From positions 1 to 58,220 of the forward strand of contig CACERG010000011.1 of the NCBI GenBank assembly GCA_902561795.1: 58,220 nucleotides of DNA, given 5' to 3'. The position numbers were made by a program, and so were the translations under genes. Positions 9,661 through 17,702 of this stretch are shown here, piece by piece. Source of the stretch: an uncultured Bacteroidota bacterium (GTDB taxonomy: Bacteria; Bacteroidota; Bacteroidia; Flavobacteriales; Flavobacteriaceae). Each line of letters begins with the position of its first letter. Within the stretch, counting starts at the first letter, position 1. A model generated the notes under the pieces. That model did not search any database. It had not been told where the DNA came from and worked only from the letters and a program-made list of their open reading frames with translations.

Positions 9661-11116
9661 TCTTTGAAATTAAATCTGAAACTAATTTACCAGAGATTAT
9701 TGCTGGTGGAACTCCAGGACCAGGAACTGTTAGTTGCCCTGTAAAGTATAAATTTTTCACTCTTTTACTTTTTAGTTTTGGACGTAAAAATGCTGTTTGA
9801 AAAAGCGTGTTAGCTAACCCATACGCGTTGCCTTTGTAGGAATTATATTCACTAACAAAGTCATTAATACAAAACGACTCGCAAAAAAGAATTTCTTTTT
9901 TTATTGGCTGGTGAGTCAATTTTTCTAGTCTGTTGATAACCAAATCAAGGTAATGATCTCTAATTTTTTTGGTATCCTCTATTCCGGGAGCAATTGGAAC
10001 TAGTATGAAGCAAGCTTCTTTTCCTTTTGGAGCCATTGAAGAATCAGAAATTGAGGGAAAGTTTGCATAAAAAAGTGGATTATCTGGCCATGAAGGAGAG
10101 TCATAAATAGTACTAGCATGTTTGTCAAAGTCAACGTCAAAAAAAAGAGAATGATGGGATACATTTTCAACTTTTTTATTTAAGCCGATATAAAATAATA
10201 GTGAAGAAGGGGCAAAAACTTTTTTATCCCAGTATACGTTGCTATACCTTCTATATTTTTTATCTAAAAGAGTTTCTGAATGGTGGTAGTCTGCACCTGA
10301 CAAAACAACATCAGTTTTTAAAGTATCCCCATTAATTTTTATACCAGCTACATTTCCAATGTCATTCACAACTATTTTTTCAACATTAGATTCTGTATGG
10401 AATTTTACACCTAGGGATTTAGCAAGTGAAGACATTGCTTCAACTACACTATACATTCCTTTTTCAGGGTGCCATGTTCCTAATCCAAAATCTGCATAAT
10501 TCATAAAATTGTAGAAAGAGGGAGTTTCTGAGGGTTTAGCACCAAGGAAAAGAACAGGGAATTGCAGTATTTGTCTAAGCTTAGGGCTTTCAAAATCTTT
10601 ACATACGTCTCTTTTTATATTACTTAAAAAGTATTTTATCTTTTTTATTGTTGTTGGTGTAATAAGTTCTAACGGGCTAATTCCTGGGCGATAGACAAGA
10701 TCTTTAATTGCTATATCATAGTTTTCATTTGCACTTTTGATAAATTTCTTAAGTTTTTTACTACTATCTTTTTCCTCTTTTTCAAAAACATCATAAATTT
10801 TTTCGAGAGAATCACCTATGCATATACTTTCGTTTTCTCCAAAAAAAACTTGATAACCAGGATCTAACCTTTCTAGCTTATAAAAGTCAGCTGTTTTTTT
10901 TCCAAAATCATTAAAAAATGATTCGAAAACATCAGGCATCCAATACCAAGACGGGCCCATATCAAAAGTAAATCCCTCCTTTTTTAGTTGACGTGCTCTT
11001 CCTCCAAGAGTTTTATTTTTTTCATAAACGTTTACATCAAAACCACTCTTTGCTAAATAGGAAGCAGCTGACATGGATGAAAATCCAGAGCCTATAATTG
11101 CAATTTTTTTACTCAT
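9650..11116 (-). CDS. crtI: phytoene desaturase CrtI
   Basis: This 488-residue FAD-dependent carotenoid desaturase probably converts phytoene to lycopene at the membrane. The N-terminus has the dinucleotide-binding fold IAIIGSGFSSMSAASYLA followed by GGRARQ and FDMGPSWYWMPD, a combination seen in CrtI of flavobacteria. The C-terminal FAD motif reads YFTGQLTVPGPGVPPAI. It is the last gene of an apparent minus-strand unit (K+ channel, ThuA-like, crtI), 60 bases behind the ThuA-like gene. It faces the divergent crtA-crtD-cruF set about 1.8 kb away. Phytoene synthase, which often neighbours crtI, is absent here. CrtD is a paralogue; this copy is called CrtI because of the WYWMPD segment. Confidence 0.92.
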   Translation of the reverse strand: MSKKIAIIGSGFSSMSAASYLAKSGFDVNVYEKNKTLGGRARQLKKEGFTFDMGPSWYWMPDVFESFFNDFGKKTADFYKLERLDPGYQVFFGENESICIGDSLEKIYDVFEKEEKDSSKKLKKFIKSANENYDIAIKDLVYRPGISPLELITPTTIKKIKYFLSNIKRDVCKDFESPKLRQILQFPVLFLGAKPSETPSFYNFMNYADFGLGTWHPEKGMYSVVEAMSSLAKSLGVKFHTESNVEKIVVNDIGNVAGIKINGDTLKTDVVLSGADYHHSETLLDKKYRRYSNVYWDKKVFAPSSLLFYIGLNKKVENVSHHSLFFDVDFDKHASTIYDSPSWPDNPLFYANFPSISDSSMAPKGKEACFILVPIAPGIEDTKKIRDHYLDLVINRLEKLTHQPIKKEILFCESFCINDFVSEYNSYKGNAYGLANTLFQTAFLRPKLKSKRVKNLYFTGQLTVPGPGVPPAIISGKLVSDLISKTNP

Positions 11117-11176
11117 AGCTTTACAAAGATACCATAAAAAAGGTGGAGAAAAATCTAAACTTTATCAATAGGGTCC

Positions 11177-11911
11177 TTACTTGCAGGCCCAGATAATACC
11201 TCGTGTTGTCATTTTCCATACCTCAGGAATATCAAAATTTTCTATTGAGTGGCCAATAGAATTATAAAAAACACGTCCTTTACCATAATATTTTTTCCAA
11301 ACTACAGGAACAACAACCCCTTTAATCCATGGATCATGTTTGCCAGTAAATTTCGTTGTTGCTAGGACTTCCAGGGCAGGGTCTATATGCATATAATACT
11401 GTTCAGAGGTCAGATTGAAATCATCAATATCTTTTGTGATAGGATCTTTTTTTGTACTGATATTTACTATATAATTTATGTTATCTCCAGGGTGTTTAAC
11501 AAATTGCCCTCCAACCATATATTGAAAATCGACGTCATTCCTAAAAGAATCGCCTAAACCACCATGACATCCAGCAAGCCCTGCTCCATTTTTGATTGTT
11601 TTTGTTAGATTATCTATTTGATTTTCTGATATCTCACTCTTAGTTATATGCTGAATAATTAAATCTAATTTTTTCATAAGCTCGGTATTAGTGTATATAG
11701 AAGTAGTATCAGAAACGTAAACATTTGCTTTTTTTTCTCTCAACCAAGAGACTATTTTCTCAGCAAAAAGTTTTGGTTTGTGACCTTCCCAACCGCCATA
11801 AACTACAAGAATATTTTTATTTTCTAAGTTCTTATGCATTATCTGAGCACTTGTGAAGCTTGCTGTAAGAATAATTAAATATGTAAAATATTTTAATTTT
11901 AACATCTTCAA
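11177..11911 (-). CDS. ThuA-like domain protein, secreted
   Basis: The 244-residue protein has an N-terminal signal peptide (hydrophobic core FTYLIILTASFTSAQ) and one ThuA-like domain, a glutamine-amidotransferase-like fold named after a trehalose-utilisation protein. Recognisable parts are ILVVYGGWEGHKP near the mature N-terminus, AGLAGCHGGLGDSFR with the expected Cys-His, YMVGGQFVKHPG, and SEQYYMHIDP. The C-terminal GRVFYNSIGHS is also typical. The biochemical role of this family is poorly defined; secreted copies in Bacteroidota often lie with sugar-degradation genes, which is not the case here. It starts 3 bases after the K+ channel gene ends, so the two are probably co-translated. The fold is sure and the function unknown. 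Confidence 0.87.
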   Translation of the reverse strand: MKMLKLKYFTYLIILTASFTSAQIMHKNLENKNILVVYGGWEGHKPKLFAEKIVSWLREKKANVYVSDTTSIYTNTELMKKLDLIIQHITKSEISENQIDNLTKTIKNGAGLAGCHGGLGDSFRNDVDFQYMVGGQFVKHPGDNINYIVNISTKKDPITKDIDDFNLTSEQYYMHIDPALEVLATTKFTGKHDPWIKGVVVPVVWKKYYGKGRVFYNSIGHSIENFDIPEVWKMTTRGIIWACK

Positions 11912-11914
11912 TGG

Positions 11915-12613
11915 TTATCTTTTTTTTCTAAAATGATGGATTTCTTCAACGAAGGAAGCACTTATTATACCTGTTGGGATCGCTACGATCCCAATTCCTA
12001 TCAAGGAGATAAATCCAGCAAATATTTTTCCCCAAGTTGTAATTGGCACCACATCACCATAACCCACAGTTGCAAGTGAAACTGTAGCCCACCACAATGA
12101 AGCAGTGATGCTTGAAAATATCTCTGGTTGCGCTTCATTTTCTAAAAAATAAATAGCTGATGCAGAAAAAAGAATACATAGTAGTGATAAGAAAAATGTA
12201 AATTTTAATTCATTTTGGACTGCAGATATAGCCTTTATAAAAAGCTTTAAAGATTTGCTGTCCCGACCAAGCTTAAATATCCTTGATAAACGGAATAGTC
12301 TTAAAATTCTAAAGAATCGGCCATCAATTAAGACAAACTGTTTAATGTAAAAAGGTAATATTGAAATGAAATCAACCACACCAAAAAAACTAAAGACATA
12401 TGATCTGACTCCCATCCATTTTGATTTATTGTAACTAATATATATTCGATAAAAGTATTCTAATGTGAATATTATAATAGAGATAAGTTCAAAATAATAA
12501 AAGCTTTTTTCAAATCTAACTTTTATAAATTCGTGAGACTCTAGAATCATTGCTATAATATTTGCAATAATCAGAACGTAAATGAAAATATCAAACCGAT
12601 TAAATTTTTTCAT
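11915..12613 (-). CDS. voltage-gated potassium channel (ion transporter family)
   Basis: This is a six-transmembrane channel subunit in the inner membrane. The selectivity filter TVGYGD is at 182-187 between S5 and S6. The S4 voltage sensor is unusually well preserved for a prokaryotic protein, with positive residues at every third position: Arg99, Arg102, Arg105, Arg108, Arg111 and Lys114. At 232 residues it has the KvAP-like minimal architecture and no cytoplasmic regulatory (RCK) domain. It probably assembles as a tetramer that passes K+ on depolarisation. It is the first gene of the minus-strand unit that ends in crtI, and it is divergent from crtA across a 333-base region. Confidence 0.93.
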   Translation of the reverse strand: MKKFNRFDIFIYVLIIANIIAMILESHEFIKVRFEKSFYYFELISIIIFTLEYFYRIYISYNKSKWMGVRSYVFSFFGVVDFISILPFYIKQFVLIDGRFFRILRLFRLSRIFKLGRDSKSLKLFIKAISAVQNELKFTFFLSLLCILFSASAIYFLENEAQPEIFSSITASLWWATVSLATVGYGDVVPITTWGKIFAGFISLIGIGIVAIPTGIISASFVEEIHHFRKKR

Positions 12614-12779
12614 AAAATATATTTTAGTTCAAAAAAACATTTTTTTTTTAACAATCTAATTTTTTAAAGATATTTTTTATCTGTCTATTAATCTATTCAT
12701 AACAAGTCTATTGATATAAAAAATCAGATTTAGCTTAAAACGTTTGAAAAAAAAATAAAAAAAATAAACAAAAGTTTTT

Positions 12780-12806
12780 TTGTGTAATCTTTTTTACATA
12801 TCTTTA
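12780..12806 (+). promoter_or_regulatory. candidate promoter of the crtA-crtD-cruF unit
   Basis: TTG at 12780-12782 is followed after 16 bases by TATCTTTA (12799-12806), a 7-of-8 match to the Bacteroidota TAnnTTTG element. The spacing is one base shorter than the usual minimum. If it is used, the transcript would begin near 12812 and carry a leader of about 135 bases containing the hairpin at 12834-12894. Confidence 0.35.
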
Positions 12807-12833
12807 AACAAGTTTAAATTCAATTTGGTTTCT

Positions 12834-12894
12834 AAAACGTCTCTGCTGATTACTTCCATTAGTCAAATTCTAAAATCCTAAACAGAGACGTTTT
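12834..12894 (+). promoter_or_regulatory. 12-bp inverted repeat / terminator-like hairpin in the crtA leader
   Basis: The arm AAAACGTCTCTG (12834-12845) pairs perfectly with CAGAGACGTTTT (12883-12894), enclosing a 37-base loop. A run of T (12891-12895) completes and follows the right arm, so the RNA would look like an intrinsic terminator 52 bases before the crtA start. It could be an attenuator, the end of a small upstream RNA, or a spaced operator. The pairing is seen directly; the function is inferred. Confidence 0.5.
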
Positions 12895-12946
12895 TCCATT
12901 TCTTTTTATAAATTTACTGTGGTAAAATTGCTATACCTCCTCACTA

Positions 12947-13633
12947 ATGAATTCGATTACTTCGATCACAATATTCTCATTCGTTAAAAACAAATTTTGG
13001 GCCTTTTCACGAATGGGAATAGCTCCAAAAAAACTTAAAAATGTGCAGGGTTTATTCTTTTATAAATTCCTTGGTACTGGAGGTGGACAGGGATTTAGTC
13101 TTCGCCCTGATTTTTCAACTTACGCATTTTTAGGTGTATGGGATAGTTACGAATCGTATAAAAAATGTTTATCTCAACACCCACTTTTTATTGATTATCA
13201 AAGAAAAGCAAATACTCAACGTGACTTAGTTTTAGGAAACATAAATAGTCATGGATTTTGGGACAAAAAAAATCCATTTAAGGGGGAATCTTACAATTCA
13301 AAATCTGAAGTAAATAAAAAAATTGTTGTTATTACACGGGCAACATTAAGGTGGAACAGATTACTTTCATTTTGGAACGCTGTTCCAAGAGCTAGCAAAG
13401 CAATAAAAAATGCTGAAGGAGTTCTTTATTATAAGGGTATAGGTGAATGGCCTTTCATTCAACAGGCCACAATAAGTATTTGGGATAACATCAAATCAAT
13501 AAATGATTTTGCATACAAAGACAAAATTCATTCAGACATAGTCAAAGTAACAAGAAAAAAAAAGTGGTACAAAGAGGATCTTTTCTCAAGATTTAATCTC
13601 ATATCAGACACAACTAAAAAATTAACGTTGTGA
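12947..13633 (+). CDS. crtA: CrtA-type carotenoid monooxygenase/2-hydroxylase
   Basis: The 228-residue protein resembles spheroidene monooxygenase (CrtA), which has two DUF3291-like ferredoxin-fold halves. Visible landmarks are FSRMGIAPKKL near residue 23, the glycine-rich GTGGGQGFSLRPDFS, LGVWDS, and in the second half RWNRLLSFWNAVPRAS followed by EGVLYYKGIGEWP. In flavobacteria a CrtA-related enzyme from strain P99-3 is reported to be a carotenoid 2-hydroxylase of myxol synthesis; its association here with CrtD and CruF favours that role over the 2-ketolase role of purple bacteria. The stop codon overlaps the GTG start of crtD. It is the first gene of its unit, behind a hairpin-bearing leader. 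Confidence 0.83.
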   Translation: MNSITSITIFSFVKNKFWAFSRMGIAPKKLKNVQGLFFYKFLGTGGGQGFSLRPDFSTYAFLGVWDSYESYKKCLSQHPLFIDYQRKANTQRDLVLGNINSHGFWDKKNPFKGESYNSKSEVNKKIVVITRATLRWNRLLSFWNAVPRASKAIKNAEGVLYYKGIGEWPFIQQATISIWDNIKSINDFAYKDKIHSDIVKVTRKKKWYKEDLFSRFNLISDTTKKLTL

Positions 13634-15102
13634 AAAAAATTTCAATTATAGGATCAGGGGTTGCTGGATTAGCTTCTGGAGTTCGATTAGCATTGAAAGG
13701 CTATAGGGTACATATTTTTGAACAAAACAAATATCCAGGAGGAAAGTTATCGTCTTTTAAACTTAAGGGTTATCGCTTTGATGCTGGCCCTTCTTTATTT
13801 ACAATGCCACATTTTATTACAGAACTCTTTGAATTGGCAGGTGAAAATACTAGTGATCATTTTAATTTCAAGAAAAAAGACGTGTCTTGTAAATATTTTT
13901 GGCAAGATGGGAAGACCTTTACAGCTTTTGGGAGTCCAGAAAAGTTTTTAGATGAAGTTGAATTTAAATTCCACGAACCAAGAGAAAAAGTTATTAGATA
14001 CCTAAAAAAGGCGAAAAAAAAATATGACCTGACAGGCACTTTATTTTTAGAAAAATCATTACATAAAATTAGAACATTTTTTTCAGCCTCAACAATTAAA
14101 GCAATCTTGCAAATTCAAGTTTTTGATATTCAAAAATCACTACATCAAGTAAATTCAAATTCATTTTCATCCCCTTACTTAATTCAACTTTTTGATAGAT
14201 ATGCTACTTATAATGGATCAGATCCCTACCAAACTCCTGGGATAATGAGTTTGATTCAACATTTTGAAAATTCATATGGGACGTTTATTCCATCTAAAGG
14301 GATGGTTTCAATTACTGAAGCACTAGTTGGATTGGCCAAAAGATTAGGAGTAAAATTTCATTTTAGTTCTTTAGTAAATGAGATTGTCCTTGATAAAAAA
14401 AGTGTAAAAGGAATTATGGTAGAGGATAAATTTTTTGAATCAGATTATATAATTTCTAACATGGATGTATTTTATACGTATAAAAAATTAATTCCTAAAT
14501 CAAAACCTCCTTTAAAAATCTTAAATCAAGAACGTTCAAGCTCTGCAATAATTTTTTATTGGGGCGTAAAACATTCATTTAAACAACTTGATTTACATAA
14601 CATATTCTTTTCAAAAAATTATGCTAAAGAGTTCGAGTCAATCTTTAAAAATAAAACTGTATATGTAGATCCAACAATTTATGTGAATATAACATCAAAG
14701 GATGTTTTAAATGATGCACCAAAAGGATGTGAGAACTGGTTTGTTATGATAAATACACCTGCAAATCATGGACAAGATTGGGATAAATTAGTTAAAAATT
14801 TAAGGCAAATAGTAATAAATAATCTATCAGATAAATTGGATATTTCGCTTGAAGATAAGATTGAATGTGAAGAAATTCTAACACCAGTAACAATCGAAAA
14901 CAAAACACAGTCATACATGGGAGCTTTGTATGGTTCTTCAAGCAACAATAAAATGGCTGCATTTTTGAGGCACCCAAATTTTTCTAACAAAATCAAGAAT
15001 CTTTATTTTTGTGGAGGTAGTGTTCATCCTGGAGGAGGAATTCCCTTATGCTTACTTTCTGCGAAAATTGTTTCTGAGATTATTCCTGATATTAAAAAGT
15101 GA
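13630..15102 (+). CDS. crtD: CrtD-like 1-hydroxycarotenoid 3,4-desaturase
   Basis: This 490-residue FAD-dependent desaturase is a paralogue of CrtI. The dinucleotide fold ISIIGSGVAGLASGVRLA is at the N-terminus, followed by GGKLSSF and FDAGPSLFTMP. The C-terminal FAD motif reads YFCGGSVHPGGGIPLCLLS. The FDAGPSLFTMP segment and the neighbours point to the desaturase acting on a 1-hydroxylated psi end (3,4-desaturation), as in myxol producers, rather than on phytoene. The start is GTG, overlapping the crtA stop in a GTGA motif, and its own stop overlaps the GTG start of cruF in the same way. This implies translational coupling along the three genes. Exact regiochemistry is inferred. Confidence 0.85.
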   Translation: MKKISIIGSGVAGLASGVRLALKGYRVHIFEQNKYPGGKLSSFKLKGYRFDAGPSLFTMPHFITELFELAGENTSDHFNFKKKDVSCKYFWQDGKTFTAFGSPEKFLDEVEFKFHEPREKVIRYLKKAKKKYDLTGTLFLEKSLHKIRTFFSASTIKAILQIQVFDIQKSLHQVNSNSFSSPYLIQLFDRYATYNGSDPYQTPGIMSLIQHFENSYGTFIPSKGMVSITEALVGLAKRLGVKFHFSSLVNEIVLDKKSVKGIMVEDKFFESDYIISNMDVFYTYKKLIPKSKPPLKILNQERSSSAIIFYWGVKHSFKQLDLHNIFFSKNYAKEFESIFKNKTVYVDPTIYVNITSKDVLNDAPKGCENWFVMINTPANHGQDWDKLVKNLRQIVINNLSDKLDISLEDKIECEEILTPVTIENKTQSYMGALYGSSSNNKMAAFLRHPNFSNKIKNLYFCGGSVHPGGGIPLCLLSAKIVSEIIPDIKK

Positions 15103-15752
15103 TACAAAAAGAACTATTTAATAAACAAAATATATCAATTGCTACAATTTGGATTTTCCATATCTCTGGAATTATAGGGATTATTTATAGTAATTCTTCA
15201 TGGTTTATAAAAGCAACTCCTTTAAATTTAGCTTTGAGCTTTTTGTTAGTATTGATTAATACCAAAATCTCAAAAAAAACAGTTTTTCTCTTTTTTCTAT
15301 GTTTTACAGTTGGTATGTTAGCTGAAATTATTGGAGTTAATAAGGGATTAATTTTCGGTGAATACAGCTATGGTGATGCTTTGGGTATAAAAGTTTTTGG
15401 TGTTCCTATTTTGATTGGAATTAACTGGTGCATTTTAGTATTCATTACTGGATTTATTTCTGATAAATTTTTTCAAAACATTTGGCAAAAAATTTTATTG
15501 GGAATTTTTTTGATGGTTTCTTTAGATTTAGTAATGGAGCCTGTTGCGCCGGTTTTAGATTTTTGGACTTTTAAATCTGGCTTGGCATCTTTTCAAAATT
15601 ATTTTGGCTGGTCGCTAGTATCATTTCCCCTACATTTTTTTTATCATAAGGTAAATCCTAAGTTAAATGGTCCATTTCCTTTTCATTTATTTATTCTTCA
15701 GTTTATGTTTTTCACCATACTTTTGATAAAAATTAATTCTTTTGGAATATAA
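15099..15752 (+). CDS. cruF: CruF-like carotenoid 1,2-hydratase (membrane protein)
   Basis: The 217-residue polytopic membrane protein has six or seven hydrophobic helices and motifs of the CruF (carotenoid biosynthesis, DUF422) family. Examples are MLAEIIGVNKGLIFGEYSYG, GVPILIGINWCIL, and the acidic DLVMEPVAP followed by WTFK. The family adds water to the terminal double bond of a psi end, giving the 1'-hydroxyl of myxol and saproxanthin. The start is GTG within the crtD stop (GTGA). Family membership is well supported; the substrate (gamma-carotene or a derivative) is inferred from the pathway. A lipoprotein gene follows after about 10 bases. Confidence 0.83.
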   Translation: MIQKELFNKQNISIATIWIFHISGIIGIIYSNSSWFIKATPLNLALSFLLVLINTKISKKTVFLFFLCFTVGMLAEIIGVNKGLIFGEYSYGDALGIKVFGVPILIGINWCILVFITGFISDKFFQNIWQKILLGIFLMVSLDLVMEPVAPVLDFWTFKSGLASFQNYFGWSLVSFPLHFFYHKVNPKLNGPFPFHLFILQFMFFTILLIKINSFGI

Positions 15753-15762
15753 ATTTAGAATA

Positions 15763-16287
15763 ATGTCATTTTACATTCGGATGCTAGTAATATGCTCTAT
15801 TTCATATTCATCTTGCAGTAATCCAAGCACACAAAATATAAATACTCAAGAAGTTTTAAAAAGGAAAAAGCAAAAACAAATTAACTTTAATATTGATTTA
15901 AATCTTTCTGACTATCCGGAAAAATTAATAAAAAATCAGGGGATTGATAATTGGGAAGAATTTAAAAACTTACATAATTTATTTAATCAGTTTAGGAATT
16001 TGGATTATAGGAATGTGGATATCGAAATCTTAAAATTGAGTAAAAGTTTGAAAAAATTACTATCAAAAAAATTACCAAAAAAGTTTGAAAAACCTCAAAT
16101 TAGAAGTAGACTTAAAGTGGTACATATGCAATCACAAAAGACTTATTACTTTACTAAGCATTTCAAAAATGACTCACTGATACCCTCATTAAAAAAATTA
16201 TTCAAAAGCTATAATGCAGTGATTTCAAGAATGTATGATTTTGAAGACGAAAAAAATGAGCTAGGCTTTGAAAAAAATGAATATTAG
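15763..16287 (+). CDS. small putative lipoprotein, unknown function
   Basis: I do not recognise this 174-residue protein. I chose the ATG at 15763; an in-frame TTG 21 bases upstream lies inside cruF and would only lengthen the leader. The N-terminus MSFYIRMLVICSISYSSCSN looks like a lipoprotein signal with a relaxed lipobox and Cys18. The mature part is Lys- and Asn-rich, highly charged and largely helical in appearance, with a hydrophilic repeat-like run of Leu-Lys around residues 90-110. It probably belongs to the crt transcript. Its stop shares the four bases TTAG with the stop of the opposing gene. Confidence 0.6.
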   Translation: MSFYIRMLVICSISYSSCSNPSTQNINTQEVLKRKKQKQINFNIDLNLSDYPEKLIKNQGIDNWEEFKNLHNLFNQFRNLDYRNVDIEILKLSKSLKKLLSKKLPKKFEKPQIRSRLKVVHMQSQKTYYFTKHFKNDSLIPSLKKLFKSYNAVISRMYDFEDEKNELGFEKNEY

Positions 16288-16736
16288 AAGTCAGATCTTA
16301 CTTTATCATTAATTTTATAATCTGAGGCAAAGATTTGATTTTGTTCGATTGCAATTTCAATACTAGAGCTGTGTTGAAGAAACTTTTCATTCTGAAATTC
16401 GCTATCTCGCAATGAAAGATAAGTTTCTAGTAAAAATTTGTCCGATTCTAAACATTTGTCGAGTGCCTTTGATCTTAATTTGTCAATTGATGATATTAGT
16501 AGTTGATCGAAATTCATACGGCTGGTTACAAGTTCATTATAGTGGATTCCAAGGTTTTGGAGTTCACTTAGAATTTCTTGGAAAAAACGGTTTCTAAGTA
16601 GAGCCTGTTTATTAAAATATCTTTTTTTTTCTGATCTATCAGCGTGGTCTGCAGCCTTTAAATACTCAAGTTTTGCATTTTTAAGGTGCGTTAGCAATTT
16701 TTCAAGAAGAGCAATATATCTATTATTCTTAGTCAT
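16284..16736 (-). CDS. DUF2383-like four-helix-bundle protein
   Basis: The protein of about 150 residues resembles the PA2169/DUF2383 family, a ferritin-like four-helix bundle without known activity. Landmarks are an N-terminal helix (NNRYIALLEKLLTHLKNA), a second helix containing FFQEILSELQNLG, a third beginning after NELVTSR, and an acidic helix EIAIEQNQIFASDYK. I start at the second ATG (16736), giving MTKNNRY; an ATG five codons earlier (16751) is possible. Related proteins are often linked to stress in Bacteroidota. It overlaps the upstream lipoprotein gene tail to tail by TTAG. The family call is moderate. Confidence 0.65.
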   Translation of the reverse strand: MTKNNRYIALLEKLLTHLKNAKLEYLKAADHADRSEKKRYFNKQALLRNRFFQEILSELQNLGIHYNELVTSRMNFDQLLISSIDKLRSKALDKCLESDKFLLETYLSLRDSEFQNEKFLQHSSSIEIAIEQNQIFASDYKINDKVRSDF

Positions 16737-16792
16737 ATTTATCACACACAATTTAAATAATAGATACGCCCCTTTTTAAAAGACTTGTATAT

Positions 16793-17587
16793 TTATATTA
16801 ACAAGTTGTCTACAGAATAATTAAATTCAGTCACTTTAGTAATTTTTTCTCCATTTATAATCCTCAATACTTTTTCGCCATTTTCAAATTTAGGATCCTT
16901 TAGATTATATTTTTTAGATACATAATTATAATATAATTTTCTTGTTGGGTGATGAGGAGAAACCAAATTAAAAAGACCATTTATTTTCTTGTTAGTCACT
17001 AATGTTGAAATCCCGTTTACTGCATCATCTCTGTGAATAAAATTAATTCTCCCGTTAGGATTTTTAATTATTTTATTTTGCAAATGATAAATTGGATTTC
17101 TGTCTTCACCAATAAGGCCGCCTAACCGAACAATCACTGTTGGAACTGGCAATTCTTTAATTAAATTTTCACAATCATATAATTCTTGTGCCGATCTGTT
17201 ATCTGGTAAACATTTTTTTGTTTCATCAAAAACACCTCCTTTTGATCCATAAACAGACGTACTACTTAAGAATAATACTTTTTTTAAAGAACTTGATTTT
17301 ATGGAATTTATTAGGGTTTGAATTTTTCCTGTAAAATTAGAATCAGAACTTTTTTTTTGGGGAGGAACAGAAATTATTAATGTTTCAATATTTTTTATAA
17401 AAGATAAAATACCCTCAGATTTGTCTTTTTTTAAAACAACTAAAAAACCTTCGATACCAATTCTTTCAATTTCAGACAAACCTTTCAATGAGGTTTTCGA
17501 ACCTAGGACTTGATAATTTAATTTCTTGAATTTTTTTGCTAGAGAAATACCTAACCATCCACAACCTAAAATACCAACCGAAGACAT
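16793..17587 (-). CDS. YeeZ-like NAD(P)-dependent epimerase/reductase (SDR family)
   Basis: The 264-residue Rossmann-fold protein closely follows the layout of E. coli YeeZ. It opens with VGILGCGWLGISLAKKF, continues with ETLIISVPP and VLFLSSTSVYG, and has VIVRLGGLIGEDRNP and the C-terminal HHPTRKLYYNYV. This atypical SDR subgroup binds NAD(P) but no substrate is established for it. The protein is soluble with no signal peptide. It stands alone on the minus strand, divergent from the CBS-domain gene across 115 bases. The family is sure and the reaction unknown. Confidence 0.82.
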   Translation of the reverse strand: MSSVGILGCGWLGISLAKKFKKLNYQVLGSKTSLKGLSEIERIGIEGFLVVLKKDKSEGILSFIKNIETLIISVPPQKKSSDSNFTGKIQTLINSIKSSSLKKVLFLSSTSVYGSKGGVFDETKKCLPDNRSAQELYDCENLIKELPVPTVIVRLGGLIGEDRNPIYHLQNKIIKNPNGRINFIHRDDAVNGISTLVTNKKINGLFNLVSPHHPTRKLYYNYVSKKYNLKDPKFENGEKVLRIINGEKITKVTEFNYSVDNLLI

Positions 17588-17702
17588 AAAATATATTTTT
17601 TATAATAAAACAACTTAAATTTTATGGATATTATAATTATAATTAAATATTTTGATAATATCTTAAAAAAAGTTATATTAGAAATAATAAATATAATTAA
17701 TT

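Larger units (their letters stand above)
12614..12946. other. 333-base divergent intergenic region between the K+ channel gene and crtA
   Basis: No open reading frame of note is present. The region is very AT-rich with long A and T runs. It holds a candidate promoter (12780-12806) and a long perfect hairpin (12834-12894), both reading toward crtA. An AAACGTTT palindrome lies at 12738-12745 and shares the AAACGT core with the hairpin arms. No clear TAnnTTTG box was found for the minus-strand K+ channel unit. Confidence 0.6.

Noticed and set aside
12935-12941. ACCTCCT just before the crtA start, resembling a ribosome-binding signal
   Set aside because: It equals the 3' end of 16S rRNA itself, not its complement, so it cannot pair as a Shine-Dalgarno sequence; Bacteroidota rarely use one anyway.
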